A stretch of DNA of 64,000 nucleotides from Asterella californica (taxonomy: Eukaryota; Streptophyta; Marchantiopsida; Marchantiales; Aytoniaceae). Location of the stretch: assembly GCA_036924285.1 (NCBI GenBank), contig JAYKYS010000009.1:20316001-20380000 (forward strand). The letters run 5' to 3'. The notes beneath the pieces were generated by a model. That model was not told the DNA's origin. It worked only from the letters and a program-made list of their open reading frames with translations, and did no database searches. This document shows, piece after piece, positions 11,258 to 23,239 of the stretch. A program made the position numbers and the translations under genes. Numbering within the stretch: position 1 is the first letter of the stretch; each line of letters starts with the position of its first letter.

Positions 11258-11321
11258 TTTTCCTTGTAAGGCTTGATGGGGTCTTCCCATCCGTTTGCTA
11301 TTCATTGGGTCGCGTTTCTTC
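11258..11321 (+). repeat. Direct repeat R2, after the right arm
   Basis: Near-exact copy of R1 (7502-7569). It runs directly into the small inverted-repeat element, which starts at 11322. Confidence 0.7.
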
Positions 11322-11701
11322 GCTTGACCATACCCCCAATACGATTGTTGCGCTTGATCATACTCCTCTTAACGTTGGGTTGCTTGATCATACCCTGACG
11401 GGTTATTGATAATAGAACCAACCATTTTATTTTTTGGTTCATCATTTTAGTACGTTCAACGTTGACTAAATATCACTGTAAGTCAAAACATTTAACATTA
11501 AAGACACGTTAGACTATCCATATTCTCATTCCTCTAATATGTGCAGTCTCACATGTGAGTAATCTCACGAAGTGACTGGTTTTACAGACAATATCTAGTC
11601 AGGGGTGTGATCAAGCCATACATCGTTAAGAGGGGTATGATCAAGCTCGCGGTACCTACTGGGGGTGTGATCAAGCCCCAATGTGACCAAGCCAATTTCT
11701 G
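11322..11701. mobile_element. MITE-like element with 30-bp iterons, copy 1
   Basis: Three forward motifs of the type GCTTGATCATACCCC have CTTGA/CTTGAC at 11323, 11353 and 11383, exactly 30 bp apart. Three inverted motifs near the right end have TCAAG at 11611, 11641 and 11671, again 30 bp apart, followed by a shorter one ending in the terminus CCAATTTCTG at 11701. The middle (about 11395-11600) matches 20815-21018 closely, including GTTAGACTATCCATATTCTC. No coding capacity. The expected left terminus CAGAAATTGG is missing next to 11322; a matching one lies at 7621. Confidence 0.85.
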
Positions 11702-12982
11702 AAACAAACCAGGTGCGGCTACTTAACCTTCTGTACGTGCTTAGAGAGTTCATCATCGAAAAGTCAAAAGCGCAAGTATAGAGAACCTCATAAACGTAGG
11801 GATTATATCTATATATAATCTTCTCTTACAACTTTCAAAGGCAAAAGATCTTTTAAAATATTTCTGGTGATGTAAAAGCAAATGTGCAAAAAATCAGTAA
11901 ACAAGTTTATGATGAACTTTAACGTGAAAATAAAAACTTATACAACCTAAGGGGGTATCAAACCCCACTGTTAAGACATTCCAGTCACTCTCATATGCGA
12001 TCTGATGAAGTTTTCGTTTTAAACCCCCGGTACAACTACAAGTGCTCCAGTTAAGGTCCCAGCCGGACATAGTTTTTTCGACTAGTTCTTTCTCTTAAGC
12101 TAGGTTAGGTAATTAGAAGAACCATTGCACATGTCAGTTTATATAAGTTCTCAATAAACTGGAGTGAAGAATATTCTAAAAATTAGTGATTCATAGACGG
12201 TCCTCTTGGATATCATTTTAAGGTTTTTTAAGAGAAGTTTGATTTCTATGTTGAAACGTGCTACATTATTTGTTGAATTCGTTGAAATAAAAGAAATACA
12301 AAAAATATTTATTTTTCAAAAGTTTTTTATGTTAACTGCTGTTATATTATTGTTGAATTTTGTTAAAGTAAACGTAAAATACTAAAATTACTTGTTCAAA
12401 TAATGAAATCTAGACGGTGGTTCCACAGAAATCCCATGTTCGTGAAAGACCTGTATGTTACCAAGATAATATAATCTTCATAATCTGCATCGATTCAAAG
12501 AAGAAATTGATGAAATAGTGATAAACTACTATATGCGGCTGGCCCTAACCCAGAAGATCTCATTTTCTGAATTCGCTTTGAGAGTACTCTGAATTTATCA
12601 GTTATGCAGAAAATATTTTTGGTGATTAGTCTTTTTCCGAGCCTATAATACATGGAATAAAGATTCAAACTAAAGCTCTTCACAAGCTTTACATCTCAAA
12701 TCTTAGTATTGATGAAGCTTAGATGTCAAGAGGAAGATTTCAGGGTTTCCTGGAACAGAAGGGAATCTTTTCTTCAGGCTTAAAGTGCACTTGCAAGAAA
12801 AAAAGATATTTTCTTTCATGCTTTTATACCCATACCAGAAGTTTAAACTTTACTTAGTACAACGTACAGTTTATATATAAAAATCCACTGTAAATTACTC
12901 TTGCTGTAAGTTTTTTCTTTTCCATAGTCGTTCAGATTTTCTCGATAGTACGTCTTTGCACTTGTTTTACACACTTGTAAGC
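11702..12982. other. AT-rich stretch, nothing recognised
   Basis: No ORF of note. The first bases (AAACAAACC) loosely match the sequence before 7621 (AACTAAACC). Confidence 0.4.
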
Positions 12983-13068
12983 ATGCATATTCACCTCTTC
13001 CAAGTTGGGAAGAGGGGAATATGAAAAGAGCTTTAATTTAATATTAACCCTTTTATACAAAGAACGGT
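12983..13068 (+). repeat. Double-hairpin motif, locus 2
   Basis: First stem: ATATTCACCTCTTCC pairs with GGAAGAGGGGAATAT around the loop AAGTT (about 12986-13021). Then TTTAATTTAATATTAACCC and a second weak stem around CTTTTATACAAAG. Confidence 0.6.
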
Positions 13069-13900
13069 TTTGTTCGTGTGAGTGATTTATGAAAAACATG
13101 ACGTAAAGGTATATGAACCAGAACAAACGAAAGTAAAAGGAGGTTGACAATTTGACATCAAAGGTGCCCGTATATGACTTGACGACGCACACGCGAACCC
13201 AAGTATTGACCATAGTTCCGTGATGACACACTTGACACGTGCGGCAAGCAAGACGGTCACGGGAGGGCTGACCGTTTGGTTGCGCACGTACTTTAGCTGG
13301 TTCACCTTTTAAGCTCACTTATGCTTACAGTAACCTATTTTTGGTTACATTTGAACGTGACCGTGACACGAAGCAAATGCTTTGTTGTGTTACCGCGACA
13401 AGATAATGAATGAATAGCGACTGGATAGGAATGATGGTGCGCGTGACCACATTCTTCATGGTGGATTACGTCGTGTTGCGTCGTGCATCTAGGGAGGAGG
13501 CTTTCCAGCATCACCTTCATGCGCCCGGATTGGTTTGCAGCAGAGAAGTTTGCGCCTCCGCTTCTGACGTCACAGAAACAGAGAGGAAAGAAGGATAGAC
13601 TGCTTGGACGTTACTTCTACGGAAACTACAGTACGTAGGTGTTGGTTCTATCCTACTATCCGTCGAATGCTACGTGGTTGAAGTTTGGGTCCGACAAAAC
13701 AAGCCCTTCAACATGTGCAGAGGCTGACCCCTGGGGTTGGCGAGAAGGTTAGAGAAGAGGAGAAGCACACTTTTCCCACGCCGTCACACTTTTCCCACTT
13801 TTTTCACGCCGCGCCCAGCGCAACCTCGACGCACATCACGAGCAAGAGGGGTCCTTTTGCCACATTTGGCTTGAAGGGTTAAAGAGATAGTGTATCAAGC
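13069..13900. other. Moderately GC-rich stretch, no gene supported
   Basis: Overlapping ORFs on both strands (for example 12932-13318 minus and 13410-13598 plus) look like chance: no domain, no homologous copy in the window. The higher GC than the surroundings could mark an old gene edge. Confidence 0.35.
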
Positions 13901-14008
13901 TGTCGATACCATCTCGAGTTTCGGGAGTTGTCCCGGGGGTTAATTTACCTTCCTTGTCGATACCATCTAGAGTTTCGGGAGTTGTCACGGGTTTAAGTTA
14001 CCTTCCTT
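13901..14008. repeat. Tandem duplication, 54-bp unit
   Basis: Two copies beginning TGTCGATACCATCT and ending TTACCTTCCT, at 13901 and 13955, differing at a handful of positions. Confidence 0.85.
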
Positions 14009-14116
14009 GCTTCTTATGTTGTTCCGTGCCAAGATTTGACTGATTTGAATCATGTAGTAAGAGTATTTGAAAGGAAAACAATATTAAAACACTTAAAAAC
14101 ATTCACAATATCTTTA

Positions 14117-14137
14117 GTATATATATATATATATATT
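14117..14137. repeat. (AT)n microsatellite
   Basis: About ten AT units. Confidence 0.95.
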
Positions 14138-16140
14138 ATTATTGCTTTATATTATAACATATATTTTAGTTTTTTATCAATTAAAAACAGTATTTTGCTT
14201 TTGTGATGTCTGACAAGACAAGTCCGGGACTCAGTTCTTCTTGTACACTTTGATGGGATCCCGGGTTTATTTAGATAATGGATGTCAAAGTGTTAATTCA
14301 TATATCAGGAAAAATTTGACGAAATTATATCCGAAACTTTCTCCGCTTTTCGAATGAAAGGCCCTTCCTCCCTAAGGGAAACTGACATAAAAAGGAAAAA
14401 TTTGACAAGGCTTTTTCATCCATATAAAAAGAAATATATTGGATTTTTTAGTGAGCTTTTCTCAATTATGTTGGGTTCTAATTGACTGGGCATTAATGAG
14501 ACAAAATGAAAATATTATAAAATCTTCCAGGTGATGAACTTTGGTTGTGTTATTTTTCTACTTTTATTTATTGGGGGAAATTTCTTTATATAAATATTTA
14601 AAAAACTATTTTAGGAGAAATAAATATGAAATTTGCTTGTTTTTGTAAGCAAATTGAGCAAAAGCTTCCAACTCTGCAAATTGAGCTAATTCTAATTTTA
14701 ATTTACCAGCTACTTGTTTCATAGCTTTTCCTTCCTTTTTTTCTTGGTAAAGGTCGATTCAAATGGTAAATCATTTTGCGTTTTCCCACAGTGAGTTCCG
14801 TCTAACGATAACTAATCGTTATTATAAGAGTAACAATATACTAACAACAACGAAAAATGTACATAGATATTTTGGACAGAAAATTTACAGAGAAATTTTA
14901 TTTCCTCCTAGTCTCTAATACATTTGTCGGATTTGATCTCACCACTTTTAAGATTATTTTATTTTTGTCAGACTTTACTTTACTTGATTACATCGTCGAT
15001 TACAAGTTTAGCAAGTTCACCGTCATGTAGAGCCATTGCAGGAGAAAATTAGAAACACACAGACTGATAATCTGGTGTATAAACACACTGAACTTTATAG
15101 ACACATGACCGGTTACTGACATGCATGTTTCACATACAAATGACATGGTACTTTTACTTGCTGAACCTACTGGTACCGGTCAAGGGTGTTCTAAAGGAAG
15201 CAATCTTAGGAAGGATGGGTCAAATGTGTTGTCAAGAAAGCAATCTTAAGAGAGATGGTGTCAGTCCGAAAAACGTATTAAGGGTGTGGTAAAGTAAATT
15301 TCTGGAAAGACATTATAATTTGTTACACACGATATCATTCTTAAATTACCCACGATAGGAAAGATGACATCATTGTCGGTTTTCAGTAATATTGTTAAAT
15401 CAATCCGACAAAAGATCAATATATCAAATCTGACAGAACATATTTCACTTTTAGCTTTTGTAACTTGTACTGCTTTTGCAACCTACACAAAACATAAAAT
15501 CTCAGTGTTGACTTTTCATGGCTTCAAGTTAGTTGAGAAAAAGTGATCGACAGCTGGTGCAAAGATGAGAAAGATCACCATATGAATCAACCTTGATAGG
15601 TAGACGCGCATAGAACATAAGGCTAAGGAGAAAAGAGAGATATCCACCCAATCCTACGGCAACTCAATCCTTGCAATGGCCGTAAAACGATCCCGTTCTT
15701 GTAAAATATCCACGCGTTTTCTTTTCGTAAACTTTATTCTAATTGACGTAATGCCGTCTATGGTCGTAAATATGTTCTCTTCGAGAAACTTCAGGATTTC
15801 TTAATCCGATGTTTGTATACGTTCTTCCCTCTTTGACATTTATGGTGTTTTATTTTAATCTTATTATTTTTGTTAAGGTTTTTGTTTGGTTACGGAGGGA
15901 GGATTGAAATGATGCTATATCAACTTCGGGAACTTTTGCTCTCATTCTGTTATCGCCTAAGACGTAAGTTTTATGTGGGAATTCTATATTATGGACCAGT
16001 TGTAAAAAATAATAATTTATCTGTAAATGTTAAATAGTAACTGCAGCTAGAGTTACGATGACGGTCCACACGTAGTCCAAAGCCAACAACGACAAACGGA
16101 TGTCCGAAACTATAAGTGAGAGAGGCGGCTAGCAAACACA
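14138..16140. other. AT-rich stretch, nothing recognised
   Basis: Only very short ORFs (the 60-codon one at 15364 has no recognisable feature). A short near-repeat AAGCAATCTTA occurs twice around 15198-15250. Confidence 0.4.
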
Positions 16141-16255
16141 TATTAATTTAAATGAATCATTAATTTATTACATAATCTTTTTTCACCAAAAGATTAAGTA
16201 ATAAATTTATATATTTAATTCCCCCGTCAGAAGATGGAGGATGTGAATGTGGACG
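16141..16255 (-). repeat. Double-hairpin motif, locus 3 (reverse orientation)
   Basis: AATTTATTACATAATC pairs with GATTAAGTAATAAATT around a T/A-rich loop (16163-16208). The second hairpin, near CCCCCGTCAGAAGATGGAGG, leads into ATGTGAATGTG. Reverse-complemented, this is the same order as loci 1, 2 and 5. Confidence 0.6.
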
Positions 16256-16462
16256 CAAGATCAACTTCGGAAAACTTTTAGTCAACTTTTATTATCAAAT
16301 AAACTATAAGTGTTATGCGAAAATCCTGTACCAAGCTGACAAGAACAAATACAGGTTAAATTATGGCCCGGCCTGGAGATATGAGAAGATCCAAGCATAG
16401 CCCGTAAAGGAAGCGTAGACTCACACGCTATATAAAAACTACAATTATGGTAAATTATTAAA

Positions 16463-16545
16463 AATATTTAATCAACACATTAGTTTATTATCTAAAATTG
16501 AGATATTTTCCTTCTCTATCAGAAGATGTAGAAGATTAATGACCC
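16463..16545 (-). repeat. Partial double-hairpin motif, locus 3b
   Basis: Carries TTAGTTTATTATCTAAAATTG and then CCTTCTCTATCAGAAGATG, similar to both halves of the family but more decayed, 0.2 kb from locus 3. Confidence 0.35.
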
Positions 16546-18120
16546 TAGTATAAAGAACAACAGATCTTTCGGATGCTCCCCCTTAACCGACAGGAAAGAA
16601 TTTACTTAAACAATGTTTTTGCTTAATTTTTCACTCATCCAAGAGTTTATCAAAATTCCGCCTTCTGATCGAACTGTTTAGCATGAGTCTTCGAGAATGG
16701 AAGTGGTGGAACTGTGGGATCAAATGCATATCTTGATATGAGCTTCTAGCTTCATGGACAGACACTCTCTATTATGGAACGGATGATCCTCTTTTTTGCT
16801 TATGACTCGATTTGATGTGTTCATTTTGAATACATGTTCGAGTTAAATAGATTCGAAGTAGTTCTCGTCGTAAGATCTCATTTGTAATTTAGGCGACCAC
16901 CGCAAAATTTAGGTCGTAAAACTATTTTTGTTTTTCTTTTCAAATTACCAAAAGTCTGAGAAACTTGTTGCAAGTGCAAATTGATCGTTACAGTCTGACA
17001 TGAATGATATAAGATATCGGTTACTTCATATTCCCAGTTCTATTCTTCCGGAGTATTCGGTTCATAGTAAGTTCGATTATCGCCATATCATTAACGGGCC
17101 CAAAAGTCGCTTAAAACCATTCTCATGGCATGGAAGATTTTGGGAGGAGACGAACATGTTAATCTAATAGATTAGCTAAAGATTAATGCATGTGTGTGCT
17201 TTAAAACCTGTCCAATTATACTCTTGGAAGGATATTTGTTTGCTCTGGATTTACGGGTTAGATCATCCTATAATTACACGGGTGCTTATCCAAACTTCCA
17301 GGAAGTTGTAGTTATAGTTGTAGCTCTACCCCGTATATTCTACGGGCATTTCTGAGGTGACTGAGGTAACTGCCACTTGTAAATTGTACATCACAGTTAT
17401 CTTTCTCTTTGGCATAACTGTTACAGTTTCTGCGATATTGTGTATCCTTCGTACAGATATACCACATACCGAAATTGAGCATACAGTATTGCCAAAAGAT
17501 ACTACAAATTTATCTTTAAACGAATGATACAAGTGATTTTAAGTGCATCTTTTGTCGCTTATCTTTTTCTCTCTTTTTGGCAGAAGTTCACTTTAGATGC
17601 ATATTTTGGTTTTAATGACCTTTCCCTTTGATAGGCGATCCTTTCGTGTAAAGCACTTTCGAAAACGTTTAGAGAATTTTATCGTTATCCGACACGATTG
17701 GTATCTTGGTCCATATCTGACTATGAGGAATCTTGAGAGTGGGAAAGCATCATTTGTGAAGTTACATAATATATTTTGGATACAACACAAACAGTAGAAG
17801 TTTTATTTTATTGTTGGTGTTTCTACTAAGGAATGTTAAAAAGAATTTATAGTTTCAGACTTTAGTCATTCTACTACTGCAAAGTTCAGTCTTTTCTCTT
17901 ATATCAGACTCAGTCTGATGTCCTTGTGACTGATATTCTTTTACGTAAATCTGTGTTAATATAGGTTAGAGTATATAATAACCCTATCTAGGATATGATG
18001 ATGCTTTTGATCCTTTTACTAGTGTGTTCGAGAGAATCTCCCTTTAGTTCTCTCACAAGATATAATAAATAAGGTGAAAGAATTAGTAAGAGACTGAAAA
18101 ACTAAGGAGTGCAAGAGTTG
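16546..18120. other. AT-rich stretch, nothing recognised
   Basis: The two opposed ORFs around 17593-17797 are reverse complements of one open stretch without recognisable content. The last 150 bp may be the leader of the copia relic that follows. Confidence 0.4.
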
Positions 18121-19683
18121 TAATGTCTGCATACCAACCTTACAAGAAAATAGTTAAAAAAAGGATTCTTTGTGATCAAAACATCTTTGATGGCAATTTT
18201 GGAGGGGAAGTATATTGAATCAGGCAGTTCTGAGAGCTTCTTAGTCTTACAAAAGCTCTATCTATGTAAGGATTTTAGAATGAAATTTCTAACTATCCAA
18301 CTTTTGATCCAAACGGAGCTCATATAAAGATGTTACATTTCGATGAAATTTCAGTCAAGACAACTTTGACTTTGTTTTTGAAGGACGTAATGATCGAATA
18401 GGGACTATTTTGAGATTTTTGCCCAAGTTTTGATGAACTGCACGAAGTTATAATATGATTGTTACTTCCGCATCCCTTGTAAAAAGATCAGAACTTTTTG
18501 AGCTACTTAAGTTTCTTTCGATGGCTAATATCAATGGTAATTTGCTCCTTGATCACCATAAGCTGGATAGTGCAACTATGTGCTTCAAAGTTCAGGTCAT
18601 TTTGTAAAATTATGGCTTATTGGAGGTTGTGGAAGGTGATGAAGAGTGACCTTTAGGATCACTAGCAATTGTAAGGGCATGGGTTAAACTAGATCAGCAA
18701 GCACTTGTCATCATCAAGATTTTCTCAGGAGGCACGTTCGTTTCACGACACCGCTCATCTAGAAAGTAGTTCAAGATTTTCCTGGTGTAACTTCTCTACT
18801 TAGTGATGTTCATTGCATTTTGGAGATAACTCATACTTTGCTCATTGACTTTAGTGCATGTAGTGCACATCAGCATGGTAAGGTTTTGGTTGTGAGAGTT
18901 TATGAAGTCGTATTGTGTGTATGAATGGGTGGTCGTAATCTACCAGACTATAACCTACATACCAGAATGACTTGAAGCCTAACGTTGTGGGTGTGCTGCC
19001 ACGTTACTTTCTTGATCTTTAGAAAAAGCATCTTTAGCCAAAGGAGCAAGATCTTCTGAGAAAAAGAGTGTGAGAAAACTAAGAATACATCTAGCTCTGT
19101 GGTTAGACTGTCAAGAACTGAGCAATGGAGGGCTAACCATCAAATACTCTTGAGCCTTAGATATTTTGGAAGTGAGAGGTTAAGACTTCGAAAGAAACTA
19201 AGGAGACATTCATCAAAAAATACAACAAAGCTACACAGGAAAGAAGAAAGTACTTCAACGAAAGTTAAACACTTTGCAAATGGCTCTAGGAAATTTTTGC
19301 TGGAAGAACATAATGAAATATCTAGTGCAACAAGTGAAGAATATGAGAGGGTTCAGATATGATGATGACTTAGTTCTGATAGTGCTTAAGAGTCCATCAG
19401 AACCCTACGTGTCAAACTTATGGATATACATGTACATAAGGAAGAGTCTACCAGAACCATACAAGCACTTTGTCAAAGACGTAGATGTACATAAGGAGTC
19501 TGTCACGTTTGAAAAACTGCAAATATTAGTTTTGTAAGCAGATGAACATCGATAATAAATCCAATATTACGACTACGACTACGATTGATATGATTGATAT
19601 CGTAAAGTTGATCACTTGTATGAACTACAAGCTCTACCTTTGGTTGCTCCAATTTTATCTGCTATACAAGATAGGAATCAATT

Positions 19684-20180
19684 ATGATATCTTTGTCTTG
19701 GTCATTTAGATCATCAGAAACTGCAAAAATGGTACAAGAGAGCTTGGTCCTTGGTCTTTCCAAGCTAGTTCAGGATCCTTTGGATATTTTGTGCAAATTT
19801 TGTCTCAAGTCTAAGCAAATCAAAAGAAAATTATCCAAAGCTACTACTACACAAGCAACAGAAATCCTTCAGCTGTTATATACAGATCTTTGTAAACTAC
19901 AAAGACTACATTTATGGAGGTTCTCAAAACTTCATATTGGCTATTGATGATTTCTTGAGAGATATTTGGGTTTTCTTTCTGATCATAAAGTATGAAGCAC
20001 TCCGACACCTTCAAACGCTGGTGAAAAATATCTGTAGTGATAGAAGAGATGAGTTCACCTCCAAGACTTCTAACTTTTACTGAGAAAAGAATACTACGGC
20101 AATTGACTAAACATACTTTCCTCAAAAAAAATAGTGCGGTTGAACAAAGAAAACAGAATTGGTGTAGAGATGACAAGAAC
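19684..20180 (+). pseudogene. Copia integrase region
   Basis: In intact elements this enzyme joins cDNA to chromosomal DNA. Here the zinc-binding C-x2-C and the D of YTDLC are visible, the second catalytic Asp region reads SDRRDEF, and the third acidic residue region is lost among frameshifts. Confidence 0.6.
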
Positions 20181-20720
20181 TTTACTCAATGAACAAGATC
20201 TTCCAAAATATTTTTGAGCTGAAGTTGTTAATTTTACTGTCTACCTTCTTAACATTCAATGAACAAAAGTGCATTCAAAGCTTTCACAAAAAATCCCCTA
20301 GACCTCTATAACCTCCAATTTTTTGGTTGTAAAGCATACGCTAGAAATATTCCAAAGTTACTCCAAAAATTTAATGATAGATCTCATATCTATACATTTA
20401 TATGATATACAGCAAGAGAGAATGGATATAGACTCCTCAATGCTCCAAGAAAAATTCATTATTATTCGATATACACTATTCTTGGAGATTCTTTCTTATA
20501 GAATTTCGAAGAGTTATTTTTCTGTTCTGCCTCTTCTCATCAAACTTCCTGTTTCTGAGATAAATGTAGAAGAGTTCAACAAGAACCACTACCACAAGTT
20601 GAAGTTACTGAACAAAGACCAGTTACAGAAGATTTTCAAATTACATGTGTTCTTACGAACTCTCACTCTCGTAAAGAATACAATTCTTACACAGCCTACA
20701 AAACACTTTCTACTCATGAA

Positions 20721-20730
20721 TGAAAAAGTA
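20721..20730 (+). repeat. Target-site duplication, left (TGAAAAAGTA)
   Basis: Identical to 21074-21083 and directly adjoining the terminus CAGAAATTGG. Confidence 0.85.
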
Positions 20731-21073
20731 CAGAAATTGGCTTGATCATACCCCCAGTAGGTTCAGTGAGCTTGATCATACCCCTCTTAACGTTTGGTTC
20801 CTTGATCATACCCTGACGGATTATTGACAATCAAACCAGTCATTTTATCTTTTGGTTCAGTATTTTAGTACTTTCAACCTTGACTAAATATCACTGTAAT
20901 TCAAAATATTTAACATTAAAGAAGCGTTAGACTATCCATATTCTCATTCCTTTAATATGTCCAGTCTCACATGTTAATTATATCACAAAGTGACTGGTTT
21001 TACAGGCCATAGCCAGTCAGGGGTGTGATCAAGCCAGACATCGTTAAGAGGGGTATGATCAAGCCAATTTCTG
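20731..21073. mobile_element. MITE-like element with 30-bp iterons, copy 2 (intact ends)
   Basis: 343 bp with terminal inverted repeats: CAGAAATTGGCTTGATCATA at the left, its reverse complement at the right, about 24 bp in all. CTTGATCATACCC motifs start at 20741, 20771 and 20801. Inverted copies have TCAAG at 21029 and 21059, each 30 bp apart. A perfect 10-bp duplication flanks the element. There is no coding capacity, so it depends on a transposase elsewhere. The 10-bp duplication favours a Mutator-like source over hAT (8 bp). Confidence 0.9.
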
Positions 21074-21083
21074 TGAAAAAGTA
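21074..21083 (+). repeat. Target-site duplication, right (TGAAAAAGTA)
   Basis: Identical to 20721-20730. Confidence 0.85.
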
Positions 21084-22252
21084 TGAAGAAAGAGATCCTT
21101 TCTGTAGAATCTTTGATGGACGTGTAATCTCCTAGCCATGTGAGGAACCAACAAAGCGCAGGAATTAATTGCATCATGAGTCTTGACTCGATCACTGCTC
21201 ACGGCGCCACCAGATTCTTCACATACGGTCAAGTGAATGTCCCGTGAACTTACAGTATGAGGTGTCCGTTGGTCTTGGAGAGAGTGCTGTATAACTCAAC
21301 TCTGTCCCAGGCCCAGGCTCCATTCGCAGTGCGTTTAGTCAGCAAGGGTTATCCGATGTCGGCAAGTAAAACATTCGAAGGGAGCGAACGCGAAGTAGGA
21401 GTAGCGTTCGGGAGTTTTCGGTTCCTCGTGTTCCGGACTTCTTTCCCGGTAAATTGCTCGTCGGGTCTCAAGTTTCTGAGGTGTTGTGAACATATCTCAC
21501 GTTTGAAACTTCCGAGTTCCGACCTGATCATTTCAGAACTGTACAGCTCCCGGTATTTCGAGATTCTAGACGGCCGTTTTAAGATGGCTCTCTCCAAAGC
21601 CCATCGAGTGACGCACGTAGAATTGAACACGTTTATTTGCCTCTGCGACGTCTTTTTCTGGTGTCTAGAGGTCGTCCGCAGTTTTCGGCCACCCATCATT
21701 CAGCCGGCACAGGTTTCGATCACTTGACAAGGAAGTTTCTGACTTTCTGAAATTCTCCCCGGAAATAGTCCTAAGATTCCCAAGTCACATGCGCCAGATT
21801 CCCGAACTTCTAGACTTCCGCATCAAGAGCATTCCCGGCAATTGGAAATTTGGGAAATATACCGGTAGCTTCAACTGTATTTCCGGAAATACCGGGACGT
21901 TGATTTCCCCGACGCTGCTCCAGACGAGAGAGCGGAGGAAAGATAAAGAACACAACCAGGAAAATAATTGGGAGCACACAGAAAAGCCACTGTGTGTGTT
22001 TTATAAGGCGATGCAGCAGAAAGGCTAAGACGCCCGAACAAAGAGAAAGATCGATGTGAAGGACAACTAAGAAGCAGAGAGAATGGCCTAAGGAATGCGA
22101 TTCTCATAACAAGAATACTAGCAAAACATTTACTGCAAATGCTAGCTAGGAAGTGAATCTGATTCGCAAACTTCTCAATCTTTCTAATCATCGCTTTTCC
22201 TATCCTTTGCAGTATACTGTAATACCCAAGGATACGGTTACAGTAAGCTATA
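21084..22252. other. Mixed-composition stretch, no gene supported
   Basis: The longest ORFs (21257-21727 plus and 21349-21699 minus) overlap on opposite strands and show no domain. I treat both as chance. The part near 21745-21900 is rich in CCGGAAA-like words. Confidence 0.35.
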
Positions 22253-23189
22253 TGTAACAGAATTTACTTTTATAACTTTTCAATCCTTGAGCAGTGATTA
22301 ATTTACAAGCGACGATGGCTAGTGGTTCTAGATGAGGAGGCTGAACGCTGAAGTAAGACCAGAAGTACAAAAGGAGGACGTGAACCCTAAAGCTCATGTA
22401 GTTACGAGAGACTATGAAAGAGAGCTGGAGAACCGGAGTTCATTGAGAAGACTAAGGCAAGCAGAGGAGGACCAGACTTTGGGTTTGAGAGGTTTGAGAA
22501 AGACTTGTCTTGATTTGGAACCAGCAGAACGGCCGTGAGAGATTAAGCTTAGCCAAAGCAAAAGTTACTATCAAGAGAGAAATCAGCGTGTCTTGAAGAA
22601 AGTCTAATTCTTTTGAGAAATTCTTGTACGAGAGTCCAATTTCTGGAGTATGGCTTGAGGAGCCAGCTAATTTGTCAGCTCAGGAGTCTTCCATGATCCA
22701 TGTCAGCAAACAAATACCGTGTAATATTTATGAGTCCTTGATTTTACCGTTTGTGTGAAAATAAAGCTTAGATTTGTGTACCGAAGTTGATTTGGAAGCT
22801 CGTGGTGTGGAATTGCTCTATTTCTCTACAATTCTCTTGCTTTTCTATTTCCAAACACCCATTAGAGATTCTAGTTTTACGAGTTGCTTCTCTTGATCTC
22901 TTGCGTTCTGACTTTATCACCAGGAGTGGAAACGCTGCTCAAATATCTTCCAATCCCAAGCCATAGCAGTTCCATCTGCGTTCTAAGACCTCAGATTAGG
23001 AACCAAGACTCATAGTAGACTAGTCAGTTATCCTAAAACGGTTTGGCAGTTATCAAGCTTCTTGTGTCGATTAATGGAAGATTAAGCAAACTGGATCCAA
23101 AGATAGAAAAAGTATAATGGTCTTCACGTTCAACGACTAATTCATTGCAGATAAGGATTCCATTCCTATATCTGCATTAGAACGTTTCA
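22253..23189 (+). repeat. 5' LTR of old Ty3/gypsy element
   Basis: Begins TGTAACAGAATTTAC and ends AGAACGTTTCA, matching 27632-28581 over its length with roughly 10 percent difference by eye plus small indels. Preceded by TATA, which also follows the 3' LTR. Confidence 0.9.
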
Positions 23190-23190
23190 G

Positions 23191-23203
23191 TTGGTATAAG
23201 AGC
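23191..23203 (+). promoter_or_regulatory. Primer-binding site (initiator tRNA-Met type)
   Basis: TTGGTATAAGAGC begins one base after the LTR end and differs at one base from TGGTATCAGAGC, the usual site complementary to the 3' end of plant initiator tRNA-Met. Confidence 0.85.
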
Positions 23204-23239
23204 TAGTTCATGATTAATATTTGTTGAAGATCATTGACA

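Larger units (their letters stand above)
18123..20730 (+). mobile_element. Ty1/copia retrotransposon relic
   Basis: A start-like ATG at 18123 opens a gag-like reading that breaks quickly. 19274-19537 contains LPEPYKHFVKDVD and FEKLQILVL, reminiscent of the copia Gag core. 19684-20180 reads as the GAG-pre-integrase and integrase region: GHLDHQKL, a C-x2-C (ILCKFCLKSK), LLYTDLC, then GGSQNFILAIDDFLRDIWVFFLI and SDRRDEFTSK in shifting frames. 20310-20520 matches the post-integrase region (FGCKAYAR, YTARENGYRLLNAPRKI). No reverse transcriptase or LTR was found, so this is a 5' portion only, with stops in every domain. The small element at 20731 is inserted at its 3' side. Confidence 0.7.

Noticed and set aside
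12932..13318. 128-codon minus ORF as a host gene
   Set aside because: Runs through the double-hairpin motif, has no domain and is overlapped by a second minus ORF in another frame.
21257..21727. 156-codon plus-strand ORF as a gene
   Set aside because: Overlaps a 116-codon minus ORF, no domain, no promoter or codon pattern to favour either.
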